Shown piece after piece: positions 1 through 9,781 of a stretch of DNA of 64,000 nt (positions within the stretch are counted from its first letter, which is position 1; each line of letters starts with the position of its first letter). The notes beneath the pieces are model-generated. The model was given only the letters and a program-made list of their open reading frames with translations. It had not been told where the DNA came from and ran no database searches. The DNA lies in NCBI GenBank assembly GCA_020465985.1, contig JAANYP010002046.1:153726-217725 (forward strand), written 5' to 3'. Both the position numbers and the translations under genes were made by a program. This DNA is from Centrapalus pauciflorus. Taxonomy: Eukaryota > Streptophyta > Magnoliopsida > Asterales > Asteraceae.

Positions 1-1064
1 ACAGAAATTACTGTCAGTAGATCCAAATATAACGTCGTTGACATATATTTTGACTAGCATTATGTGCAGGCCTTCCCTTTTTGTGAACAATATTGTGTCC
101 ACCTCACCTTTGCTGAAACCAACAGAGATAAGAAAATTAGAGAGACTGTCATACCATGCGCGAGGTGCTTGTTTCAAACCATAGAGGGCTTTGTCTAGCA
201 CATAAACATGGTCAAGTTTATGGGCATCAACAAATCCTTGTGGTTGTTCAACGTACACCTCTTCGTTAAGTTCACCATTAAGAAAGGCTATCTTGACGTC
301 CATCTAGTACACTTTAAGGTCTTTGTGTGTCGGGTACACCAAGAAGATTCTGATCGCTTCTATCTGTGCAACTAGAGTGAAGGTCTCGTCATAATCTACC
401 CCTTCTAGTTGTCGGTAGCCTTTGGCGACAAGTCTAGCTTTGTTTCTTACCACAATGCCGTTTTTGTCTCGTTTGTTCTTATAGATCCACTTTGTTCAGA
501 TAATTGTTCGATCTTTAGGCTTGGGAACTAACCGCCATACTCTGAGCTGTTCAAACAGGTGCAGGATCTTTCAAGGCTTCGTCCACACGAGCAGGCTCTA
601 TCATACTAAGGAATGACGCAAAGAGACATTCATTAGCAGACGCCCTTCGGGTTTGGACATCGGTCGAGACATCACCAATAATTTGATCGGTTGGGTGACT
701 CCGGGTCCATTTTGTCTCGTGTGGAAGGGGTGAACGAGATGGAACCTCAGTGGTGAGTGTGGGAATGGAAGATGCGTTATGGTTAATGGTTTCGAAAGAA
801 GGTACCACTGGTTCCGGTTCGAGTTCAATGTGCTCAGGTGTAGGAATAATGTTTGGTATAATGTGTGAGGGAATTTTTGGAGTAGATTCAACTGGAGATG
901 TGTCAGTGGATGAAGTGGATGGATGAGGATATGAAGTGGATGAAGAAGGATCAGATGGAACTTGTTGCGCAGTTGAATCATTGGATGTGTTTACTACAGA
1001 AGAAGAAACATTAGAAGTATTAGTATTAGGACCAAATAATTCTACATAAAAAGGATCAAATAAA
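1..1064 (-). pseudogene. Integrase-RT linker and reverse transcriptase (partial) of element A
   Basis: From about 1064 down to 551 lies the low-complexity S/T/P-rich linker that joins integrase to RT in copia elements, ending with the conserved block HPTDQIIGDVSTDVQTRR. From 550 to 1 the RT fingers and palm can be read with stops: KARLVAKGY, MDVKIAFLNGEL, ALYGLKQAPRAWYD. The catalytic YVDD box near 15-26 reads YVND, so a catalytic aspartate is lost (GAC to AAC). The window ends just after this box. Confidence 0.82.
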
Positions 1065-1931
1065 TTAACTAAAGCAGAAGGAGAAAAAGAAGTAGATTGA
1101 GAAGAAGAAGAGCATTGGTGTGAGACGTGGTCCTGGTTGATCAACTTCGGGTGCCAGTTCAGCCATTTCATCGAATGTGACATGCACACTCTGATTGACT
1201 GTTCTGGTGCGAGTGTTGAATGCACGATATGCCTTCGAGTTGGATGAGTATCCAATGAAAATCGCTTCATGCGCGTTCTCGTTGAATTTCCCGAGGTTGT
1301 CTTTATCATTAAGCATGTGGCACCTGCAACCTAATACACGTACGTATTTGATAAAAGATACTTTATTCAAAAAGAGTTGATATGGAGTTTTATTGAAACG
1401 TTTATGGATTATGGAGCGATTCTGCATGTAGCAAGCTGTTGACACGGCTTCGGCCCACAAGAACAGAGCTAGCTTTGAATAAGTCAGCATCGTACATGCA
1501 GCTTCCACAAGGGTACAGTTACGCCTTTCTACGACTCCATATTGTTGAGGTGTTCTAGCAGCAGAATATTGATGCTGAATACCTTTGGATCGAAGGAAGC
1601 CTTCTACTACCAAGTTCTTGAATTCCGTGCCGTTGTCAGATCGGATTGATTGAACAGACAGCTGCTATTGGGTTTCGACACTCTTAATAAAATCAATGAT
1701 CTTTTGCGCTGTCTCATCGTTGGATTGCAAGAATTTAACCCAGGTGTATCGTGAGTAGTCATCAACGATAACCAACACATAACGCTTCCCATTTATGCTT
1801 TGAGTTCGCATTGGTCCGCATAAATTCATATGAAGTAACTCTAAAACTCTCTTCGATGATGGTTCGGGTTTTGATTTGTGTGATGTTGGTTTTTCCTTTC
1901 TCAGAAGCTCCACATAGATGATTTTTTTCAT
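1065..1931 (-). pseudogene. Integrase core of element A (broken)
   Basis: Two pieces in different frames cover the copia integrase. 1665-1931 contains LLHMNLCGPM (the usual HMDLFGP, with the first catalytic D changed to N) and VIVDDYSRYTWV. 1065-1613 contains the region around the catalytic glutamate (QQYGVVERRN) and the downstream FLWAEAVSTACY block. A frameshift near 1613-1665 separates the DNG motif from the upstream part. Loss of the first catalytic aspartate alone would inactivate the enzyme. Confidence 0.8.
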
Positions 1932-1947
1932 ATCTCAGTTCCGGAAG

Positions 1948-2484
1948 TCATTTCACCAGTTGTTTTGCAGCTAGCTTGTTGATGTTCTCAAAGTTCAGGT
2001 AAGATAGCCTACGATACCACACCCAAGAATCTTTTGACGAGGCTTTCGACAGAAGGCAAATGCTATCCTTAACCATAAGCTTAGCTACATTTATGGTGTA
2101 AAGGTTAGAGTTACGGGAACCGGATAATATTTCTTTACCATCAATACTCTTAACACTACAGTTATTAGCCCTAAATGTAACTTCTAATCCTTTATCACAG
2201 AGTTGGCCTATGCTAAACAGATTATGTGATAATCCCTCAACATAGTCAACATCCTTGATGACTAGATTATTCAAGACTAAATCCCCGTATCCTTTTAAGT
2301 GAGCATGGTGATTGTTTTTGAATTTGACTGTCCCACAGTATTGTTCTAGTATATTGGAAAACAATTCTCTTCTCCTAGTCATATGCTTGGAGCAACCCGA
2401 ATCCATATACCAGATGGATTTTGCCTGAAAAAAGGAATACATACAATGAAACCCTATAGCCATTGATCCATCATAAATTAACAT
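1948..2484 (-). pseudogene. Protease and gag-pre-integrase segment of element A
   Basis: A 178-codon open stretch contains WYMDSGCSKHMT, the copia aspartic protease active site (D-S-G), followed by the zinc-binding region that precedes integrase. The expected WHRRLSHLNF is read as WYRRLSYLNF, so both zinc-binding histidines have become tyrosine (CAC/CAT to TAC/TAT). These are C-to-T changes, as expected for decay of methylated cytosines. The zinc finger would not fold, so the copy is inactive. The ORF begins upstream of a pyrimidine-rich AG at about 2425-2436 that resembles the gag-pol junction of B and D. Confidence 0.82.
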
Positions 2485-2685
2485 TCAAACCGTGTTCTGA
2501 ACAGAGATATTCAGAAAACATGATGATTTTAGACCGGGTCCTGAGTTGTGTGCCATGAAGCCAAACGTGTCGGTTTAAGCGTAACCGAAAAACAGAGGAA
2601 CGGGTCCTAGCCTATGATAACTAGAAGCCAATTCAGTGAGGTACGGGTCTTGATCTGAAGTAACCTAGAACCATCTGCATTAAAA

Positions 2686-5600
2686 TCACACAACTTTTGG
2701 TACCCATCTTAAGATGGGTCCTTTTGGGTTAGGAGTTCCTGGTGAATACGGCACGTGTGCATTCTTAGGAACCCATTTTGCAGTTATGTGTGCACCAAAT
2801 GCAGAGCCTTTTGGAATCCATTGATAATGGGATTTAATAGGCTTTGGAACCTTAGGCGTTGAAATTACCTTTGGTTTTTGACTTTTTGAGACTTGTTTGA
2901 AATTTGCTTTGGTTTTGGGCCTAGGCAAAGTACAAGTCTATTTTTTGTGGAGGCCGATGATGCAACAATTTTTATTTTCTTCTTACGAATTCTCTTAGCA
3001 GGATAAGGCACAAAAGCATTCATTTAGGTATTTGACGTCTAAAACGAGTTGGGCATAATTTAAACCAGTCACTAAATGAATACTTTAAACAAGAAATAGA
3101 ATTTGTTACATCATTACAAACATAGTTTTCTGAGATTACATGCAACCTATCTCTAGAAACAAAATCATTTGGCATAACAGCCTTCTTCACAAAAAAAAAA
3201 ACTTGAAAAATCTTGCATAGACGTTTTTGGCACTATTCTCACATGATCTATAGGAACAAAACAACGAGAGTCAGTACGCATGGAAGACTTAGATTTTGAA
3301 GATTTTCCTTTTTCTTGGTGAGTGGGTTTCTTAGAAGACTTGGATATAATCTGAGTCTTCTTTGAAACCTTAGCTTTGAAAGGTTTTGAGCACTCACCTT
3401 TTTAACTGATAGAAGAAGTTTCAACCTTAGTTTTACCTTTTTCAGACAACATGAGTGGGATTCTGATAGGGTGAGAAACTTTGGGTTCTTTTAAACTTTC
3501 TGAAACCATGTCAAATTTTTCTTTGTAGACAGTTAATTCTATAGTTTGTTGAAAACTTTGGTTTACCAATTTTTCCTCACTCTTAAGAAGAGCTTCTTGA
3601 CAATCAAGAGCTTTCTTTCGGGTTAACTTTAATTCCTTTTCTAAAACTTTGATTTTACGTTAAAGAACTTTTGTAGTAATGTAAAGATTAGGGATTGGCT
3701 TGAAAACTTCGGTATCCAATTCTTCTGATGAATAGGTAGGTAAGCAGTCTTCCTCTGGAGTAGGTACTCTTGATTTTCACTCCGTTTCTCATCCTCTTGG
3801 GTTAAAATTTCTTCCAATGATTGATAAACGAAAAATTTCAACCCAGCACCCATATATGTCATGTCATAAAAAATAGGTAACACTTGTTGAACCTTTTCCA
3901 AATACTTAGGATTTTTAAGGCCAATTCCTTGTTTGGAGTGATAAAACCTAGTCTCTTTGGGTTGGTTTAAGTGAATAGTTTGTTCTGTTTGACCCCGTTT
4001 TAGAAATTCATCTTCTAGGGTCTTTATGCGAGAGTACCAACCTATCCTTTCTTCTTTTATCATTTTATATTTTTCTAAGCTATCTATGTTTTTCCATACT
4101 TATCGTCTCTAATTGTTTTGAAAGAACAGATATTTCGGTTTTTAAAGAGTTCTTTTGATTTGACAGTCTATCTATACAACATTCAAGATACGTATTCCTA
4201 TCCTGAACATCTACCTTTTCAATTAGCATTTTTTTTATCACATCATGATTATTTAGCCACTTCTTTTGATATAACTCAGATGATTCTTTTAAGGTTTGGG
4301 CTAGATGCTCAGCCCTGAAACACTTTTCCATTTAAGCATTTAATCTAGATTCTAGATCAAGTATTTGTGTGTGCAAGTTACATTCACTTTGTACAGATAA
4401 GTTATTTACATGCTTTAGAATGTAAATGGAATGTACCTCATGTGCCTCAGAATCTGATGATGAACATTCTGGATCCCCGGATCTGGCCATCAGACATGCT
4501 GGTGGATTTTGCTTCGTGTTCCCCTCAGCAGCAGTGTCTGTATCTGAATATGATGTTGTAGCATATTCAGACGTTCCAAGATGATCCGCCATGTAACAAT
4601 TCCTACCCTTGTCATCCTCCTCATCAGTATCCGCATCATCCCAGTAATCTTCTTGGGCAACCAGAGCCATAGCATCAGTCCTCTTCTTAGCGGCCTCTAG
4701 CTTCCGCTCGTAATATCCAACGTCCCTTTTAAACTTGTTATTGCATTCCCGAGCAAAGTGACCCGGTTTACCGCATTTGTACCATAGACGTTCGTCATTC
4801 CTTTTTGGCTCTTCGGGACTTGGCCTTTCATCTCTCCTTTCAACCGGCCTCTTGTCGGCACAGCGAGGTTCGCGGCTGTCATCTCTCCTGTCGTCTCGAC
4901 GATCATAGTCCCTTTTATCGTCTTGTCGCTCATCTCTTCGATCCTCTCTCCGATCTTCCCAACGATTATAATCTAGTCTATCGTCTCGCCTTTAACGGCG
5001 GTAATCCCGATAGTCCCTTCTGTCATCATATCGCCGGTCATTTCTATCATCTCTTCTATAGTCATCCTTCCTATCATCTCTACGATATTCATCTCTCCTC
5101 TCATCACGTCTGTCGTCCCGTCTATCATCAGAATACCTACGCGGACCGGTGTCATAGCAAAGCTGATTGTTAGTCTTATTAGAGAAACGTCTTTATTGAA
5201 GACGATTAGTCCATAAGGCAATCCGTTCCTGAATTGATGCCTCTTCTTCATCATAAGGTTCTCGCGGGGGTGAAACATATCGACACTGGGATGAAATTGA
5301 ACCCTGAGCATAGGGTGCTGCAAAAAGGTTCTTGTTGGAGATAAGGGCCAGAGTATCTGCTGGTTTGATGCACGTGTTTGCAGAGAGTAATAGTGATGCT
5401 AGCTAATTAGCCATCTGCTTTTGTTGATCGACATCTCCCTGATACTTTTTCAGCTCCTTGATAACCACATTTATCGACACATTTGGAATGTCCAAGACTC
5501 TACTAGTTGCCCGACATGCAACTTGCCATTCAGGGGCTAAGGCAACAAAGAACTGGATGTTGATGTCATCCTTGTCTTTCTTAATGTGTAGTTTGTTTAG

Positions 5601-6101
5601 CTCGTTTAGAACAGCACAGAATCTGGTTAAAGTGGCTTGTAGTTACTCCCCGTCTTTGGCCCTGAACTCAGTGAACTTAGCCTTTGCCTCCTCAATCTTA
5701 GCTTTGTCATCTAAATCCGCCCCCAGCATCGTAACCTGCAGTTCATCACACATTTCCTTGGGAGACATCTTGCTGTCCACACCAACAAGGATATCAGTGG
5801 GAACTGGGAAGGGCTTGGTAGATCAGATATTCCGCCCTTTTGTCTGCATGTTGCCTTTCTCTCTCTACCTCATTTGCAGGTTCGCGTTCCACTTTGCGAG
5901 AACAGGTGGATTGGCTTCAGGCCTGGTAGCTATTTCCCGATAATAGATGACCGGGGCTTCGGTAATGGATTGCAGCATAAGATTTCCATTGGGTTGCATA
6001 CCGACGAATTTAAGAAATATGAACATCCACTGCTCGTATTCATTAGGATATAGAACAGGTGGTCTGTTCTCAGATCCTAGGACAAGTGCCTCACGAGACA
6101 C
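2686..6101 (-). pseudogene. gag of element A (decayed)
   Basis: This is the capsid/nucleocapsid precursor that would package element RNA. Fragments in several minus-strand frames can be followed in order: an N-terminal piece from Met 6101 (with LYPNEYEQW), a UBN2-like capsid region (about 5900-5400, including KYQGDVDQQKQMA), an R/D-rich stretch (about 5300-4800), a zinc knuckle near 4780 reading WYKCGKPGHFAREC, an acidic segment (4332-4670), and lysine/glutamate-rich coiled-coil-like segments (4080-4331, 3641-4063). A C-terminal piece with WVPK motifs (2686-2928) resembles the AWVPR end of gag in element D. The first zinc-knuckle cysteine is replaced by tryptophan. There are multiple stops and frameshifts. 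The parts between 2930 and 3640 are too degraded to assign. Confidence 0.75.
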
Positions 6102-6853
6102 GGTTGATAGTGTTGATTTGAAAGAATGAGATCTGGAAGGTTGAAACTGAATTCAGAAGTTCGGATGAACAGTTGAGTTCTGATGGTCAGAAGTTCGGAT
6201 TAACAGTTGACTTCGGATGGTCAGAACTTCGAATGAACAGTTGACCTTGGATGGTCTGAAGTTCGGATGAACAATGTAAATTAGATGGACCGAATGCTGA
6301 TTGAACCAATTCGGATGGACTGAAACTCGGATGGACCGAAATTCGGATGAACATTGTAATAAGGTCCGAATTTTAAGAAAATGTGGTCCGAAATGTACCG
6401 AAATATGATCCGAAGTGGACCGAAATGAGGTCCGAGGAGGTCTGAATTACAGTCCGAAGTTCATCAGTTTGGATTTTTCAAATTTGTCACAGAATGAAAA
6501 CTAGCAGTTTCTGGCCTAAAAATTATTTGTAAATGATTGGAAAATTATTTAAACAGTTTTAAGTACTTAAAATATACCAAAACACCTAAAAATTTTATAA
6601 AATCGGACCAAAACCGATTGAAAAACCTATATATTTCGAGAAGAAAAATCAAATTTAGTGAGACAGAAACACGTAATGATTGAACCTAAACAGCTCTTAA
6701 TCAATAGATGATGAATACTAGATGATTAGGGAATGAATAAACACGAAAAAACAGAAATATTAAGATGAAAAAGATCAAACCGTGGGTTTTGGATGAAGAA
6801 CACGAAGAACAATGATGAATCCGAATGAAGATCAGTTGAAATCCACCTCCTGA
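6102..6853 (-). other. Leader (5' UTR) of element A with clustered TCCGAA/TTCGGA motifs
   Basis: Between the primer binding site and the first plausible gag start there is no ORF. From about 6130 to 6480 the hexamer TTCGGA or its complement TCCGAA, and one-base variants, recurs roughly 15-17 times at irregular spacing, often as ggtccgaa or ttcggatgaac. The copies are not a simple tandem repeat. From 6480 to 6853 the sequence is AT-rich and featureless. Confidence 0.65.
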
Positions 6854-6865
6854 GCTATGATACCA
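6854..6865 (-). other. Primer binding site of element A (tRNA-iMet type)
   Basis: The minus strand reads TGGTATCATAGC, one mismatch from the usual TGGTATCAGAGC, two bases inside the LTR end. It is the expected minus-strand DNA priming site for initiator methionine tRNA. Confidence 0.8.
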
Positions 6866-6867
6866 AT

Positions 6868-7168
6868 TGATAACTTTGATTCCCAGTATATTTTGCACTC
6901 AAACACAATAATCAAATGATTTGTATTACGAAATATGAACATTAGAAGAGAGAATTTTGACACTCAATCTCTATGAACTACACACTCTCAAAACACACAC
7001 TAAGGTGGAGGCTCCTCTTGTGGCTTCTTCTAAAACTCTGGGAGTTTGTACAAACACTCCCTTCAAAAACTAGGAAAATTAAGTTTCCCCCCAAAGTAAA
7101 CTATTCCTAATTATAAATTGAACCTAGAAATTTATTATATTTAATTATACACTATTTTAGGGCTAACA
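6868..7168 (-). repeat. 5' LTR of element A
   Basis: Read on the minus strand this 301-bp segment starts TGTTAGCCC and ends TTATCA, so it has TG...CA ends, and it lies directly upstream of a primer binding site. It is short for a Sirevirus LTR. The partner LTR is outside the window, so divergence cannot be measured. The outer flank (7169-7180) looks like a polypurine tract, which is unusual for a 5' LTR (see findings). Confidence 0.8.
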
Positions 7169-7180
7169 ATCTCCCCTTTA
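7169..7180 (-). other. Polypurine-tract-like sequence outside LTR A
   Basis: The minus strand reads TAAAGGGGAGAT immediately before the LTR start TGTTAG. This matches in form the polypurine tracts of elements B (aggggagat), E (AAGGGGGAGTC) and G (ACAGGGGGAGAC), which precede 3' LTRs. Here it sits on the outside of what otherwise looks like a 5' LTR. Confidence 0.45.
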
Positions 7181-7250
7181 GTGTATAATTAAATATTTAC
7201 AATTAACTGTAATTACACAAGGTTGAATTACAAGAAATAAAATTTCTAAC
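7181..7250. other. Short AT-rich spacer
   Basis: About 70 bases without an ORF. The first 16 bases (tagtgtataattaaat, 7179-7194) are the exact reverse complement of the first bases after the LTR start region (7136-7155), giving an inverted repeat around the LTR boundary. Confidence 0.4.
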
Positions 7251-7606
7251 AGAATGAAATACTGTGAATGGTCAAATAATTATTGTGAATGATAAAATAA
7301 GTGTTGTAAATGATCAAATAACTACTATAAATTGCCAAATAAGTGTTGTGAATGGTCAAATTAGTGTTTTGAATGATCAAATAAATGTAGAAAAATTGTA
7401 ACTATTTAACTATTTACAAATAAATGTGAATGTTGTGTGAATAATTATTTAACTATTTACAATTCTTCTACATTTATTTGATCAATCAAAACACTTATTT
7501 GACCATTCACAACTCTTATTTGGCCATTTATAGTAGTTATTTAATCATTTACAACACTTATTTTATCATTCACAATAATTATTTGACCATTCACAGTATT
7601 TCATTC
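7251..7606. repeat. Hairpin: inverted repeat with ~160-bp arms
   Basis: The left arm (about 7251-7418) begins gaatgaaatactgtgaatgg and the right arm (about 7448-7606) ends with its reverse complement, ccattcacagtatttcattc. The arms match nearly base for base over about 160 bp with a loop of about 30 bp, and each arm is itself made of the 21-bp gaatgatcaaataagtgttgt-type repeat. The structure could be a MITE-like foldback element, or an inverted duplication of the local minisatellite. Confidence 0.75.
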
Positions 7607-7909
7607 ACAATAATTATTTGACTATTTACACTTCTTCTACACTTATTTGATCATTCACAATACTTATTTGATCATTCACAAAATTAGTTGACCATTCACA
7701 TTTCTTCTAGTCTTCTTTGATCATTCACAACACTTCTTTGACCATTCACAAGTCTTCCACACTTGTTTGATCATTCACAACACTTATTTGATCATGATCA
7801 CCAGAATTATTTTTCCATTCACAATATTTATTGATCATTCACAACACTTATTTGATCATTTACATTAAAAATTTGACCATTCACAGTATTAATTTCATCA
7901 CTCATAATA
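7607..7909. repeat. 21-bp minisatellite, reverse orientation
   Basis: Diverged copies of acacttatttgatcattcac and variants (cttcttctacac, tttgaccattcac) run to the edge of the Mutator-like element, where the same array resumes at 9782. No coding potential. Confidence 0.7.
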
Positions 7910-9781
7910 GGGCAAATAACCAAAAATAGTAACAACTTTTGACATTTTTATTATTAATAGTAACATTATTTATTTTTTATCATTAACAGTAACAACTTTT
8001 TTTTCTATCAATAATAGTAGTGGGTGGCCTGCAAACCTGTTTAGTAGGTCACCAACTTTTCAGTTATCAAAAATAGTAATATCTTTTCAGATTTTTATCA
8101 ATAATAGTAACATATCAAATTAAAAACATGATTTTTTATTTTATTAAGTTTTCTAATATTTCATAAACACCAAAATAAACCAAATTTTTATTCCGAATAT
8201 TTATTCTGAATATTTATTTACGATTAGATAATATTTGATTATTTATTCACAATTATATATAATATGAACGAAAAAAATATTAAGAATCATTTCAATTTCA
8301 GTTTTTCCAAACGAAAAAACTATAAATCATTCTATTTTTAGTTTTTTCCAACAAAATAATATGAACTATTTTGGTGTTTTTAGTTTTTCGATCTAAATGG
8401 GCCGTAGGTTTTTTATATAAAAAACTAAAAATTAAAATTGGTTGCAATATTTTTCAAGCAGAAAAACTATAAACCACGATTATTCATAATTTTTTGTGTA
8501 GTTAAAAATTGTAACACACCGTCTTTGAGAAATATTTCATGGATTTAATTTATTGGTTGATTAAATTATTAATATTGCTTGGGGCAATGGTATGGCGATT
8601 AGTGAAATGAACATGTGTCGGGGTTGAGTAACATGTCACCGGGTTATAATTCTAGCGGATTATTAATAATTATGAGACCACATAATTAAATGGGAATATT
8701 GATATTAATTATGAAATATTGATAACAGGTCGGGTATCGGTGTCGAACCCGCATTATAAACGATATGTTTATATGTATAACACGTTTAACTCTTTGCTTC
8801 ATTTTCATTCATTCCAAAAACAATTGAGAAGTGTTGTGTGTGTTTGTAAGAGCAAACAGAAGGAAGTCGTAACGGATCGAATTGAGTTCTGGAATTCATC
8901 TTTATCTTGGCTTGTGGAGTTCTTTAACTTGGGAAGGTAAGAAACCTCTAATTTAAATGAGTTGATTGTGTTATAAGGTGCTAAATTATGGAAATTGGTT
9001 TAGCAAGTGTTTTTTTCGTTGTTAAAAACACAAAAATAAATGAGTTGCAATTATTTTGTACGAAAACTCAAAATGATTTATAGTTTTTTGTAAATAAAAA
9101 CTTAAAAACATGATTGGGTCGTAGTTTTTCATTCGGGAAAGCTAAAAGTTGAATGATTTGTAATCAGTTTCGTTTGGAATTTACTAAAAAACCGTTCAAT
9201 TTGTAATTTTTTTATTCCAAATGAAAAGTACTACGAATGAAAAAGTATTGCGACCCATTCATTTTTTTAGTTTTTCTATGAATGGAAAAACCATGTCTCA
9301 CTATGGTTTATAGTTTTATGAATGAAAAATATGGAGACCCATTTTGATTTTTAAATAAAAAAACTATGATCCAATTGTATTGGAAAAAACAAAAAAATGA
9401 AACGATTTGTATTATGTTATTCGGAAAAACTAAGAAATTGATGGTTCGTAGTTTTTTTGTTGGAATAAGTGAAAATTGGAATGATTCATAGTATTTTTTT
9501 CATTAATATTATATATAGTTGTGAATAAATAATCGAATATAGTCTATCCGTAAATATTCGGAATAAAAATTTGGTTTATTTGGTCTTTATAAAATATTAG
9601 AAAACTTAATAAAATAAAAATTATATTTTTAATTTGATACATTACTATTATTGATAAAAATCTGAAAGGATGTTACTATTATTGATAAATGAAAAGTTGT
9701 TACTATTAATGAGAAAAATAAATAATGTTACTATTAATGTTAAAAGTGTCAAAAGTTGTTACTATTTTTGTTCATTTGCCC
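7910..9781. mobile_element. Non-autonomous long-TIR DNA transposon (Mutator-like)
   Basis: Both ends begin GGGCAAAT (plus strand at 7910, complement at 9781), followed by closely matching terminal inverted repeats. These share blocks such as caaaaatagtaacaactttt and extend about 490-580 bp inward (7910 to ~8490 and ~9295 to 9781), with small indels. The flanks are ctcataata on the left and ttcataata on the right, an 8-9 bp target-site duplication. A G-rich terminus, very long TIRs and a TSD of about 9 bp fit a Mutator-like element; hAT (8-bp TSD) is the alternative. There is no transposase. The element sits inside the minisatellite and interrupts it. Confidence 0.75.
8510..9020 (+). other. 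LTR-like or gene-derived fragment carried between the TIRs
   Basis: This non-TIR core starts TGTAACACACCGTCTTTG, like many plant chromovirus LTRs. It continues through moderately GC-richer DNA (ttggggcaatggtatggcg, caccgggttataattctagc) and a TATA-like segment, to a 73-codon open stretch (8719-8940) ending in gggaag|gtaagaaacc, which looks like a 5' splice donor. I do not recognise the protein and do not think it is a gene. The best reading is a captured LTR or first-exon fragment. Confidence 0.4.

Larger units (their letters stand above)
1..7168 (-). mobile_element. Element A: decayed Ty1/copia (Sirevirus-like) LTR retrotransposon, cut by window edge
   Basis: On the minus strand the order is LTR (6868-7168), primer binding site, motif-rich leader, gag, protease, integrase, reverse transcriptase. 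PR-IN-RT is the Ty1/copia order. Every protein segment is interrupted by frameshifts or stops, so this is an old inactive copy. The rest of RT, RNase H, any accessory ORF and the 3' LTR lie to the left of the window. The long gag with a zinc knuckle, a charged R/D-rich stretch and coiled-coil segments fits the Sirevirus (Maximus/SIRE) lineage better than short-gag copia lineages; that lineage call is inference. Confidence 0.88.

Noticed and set aside
8719..8940. 73-codon ORF followed by a splice-donor-like site
   Set aside because: No recognisable domain and no second exon nearby. More likely part of captured LTR/leader sequence in the Mutator-like element.
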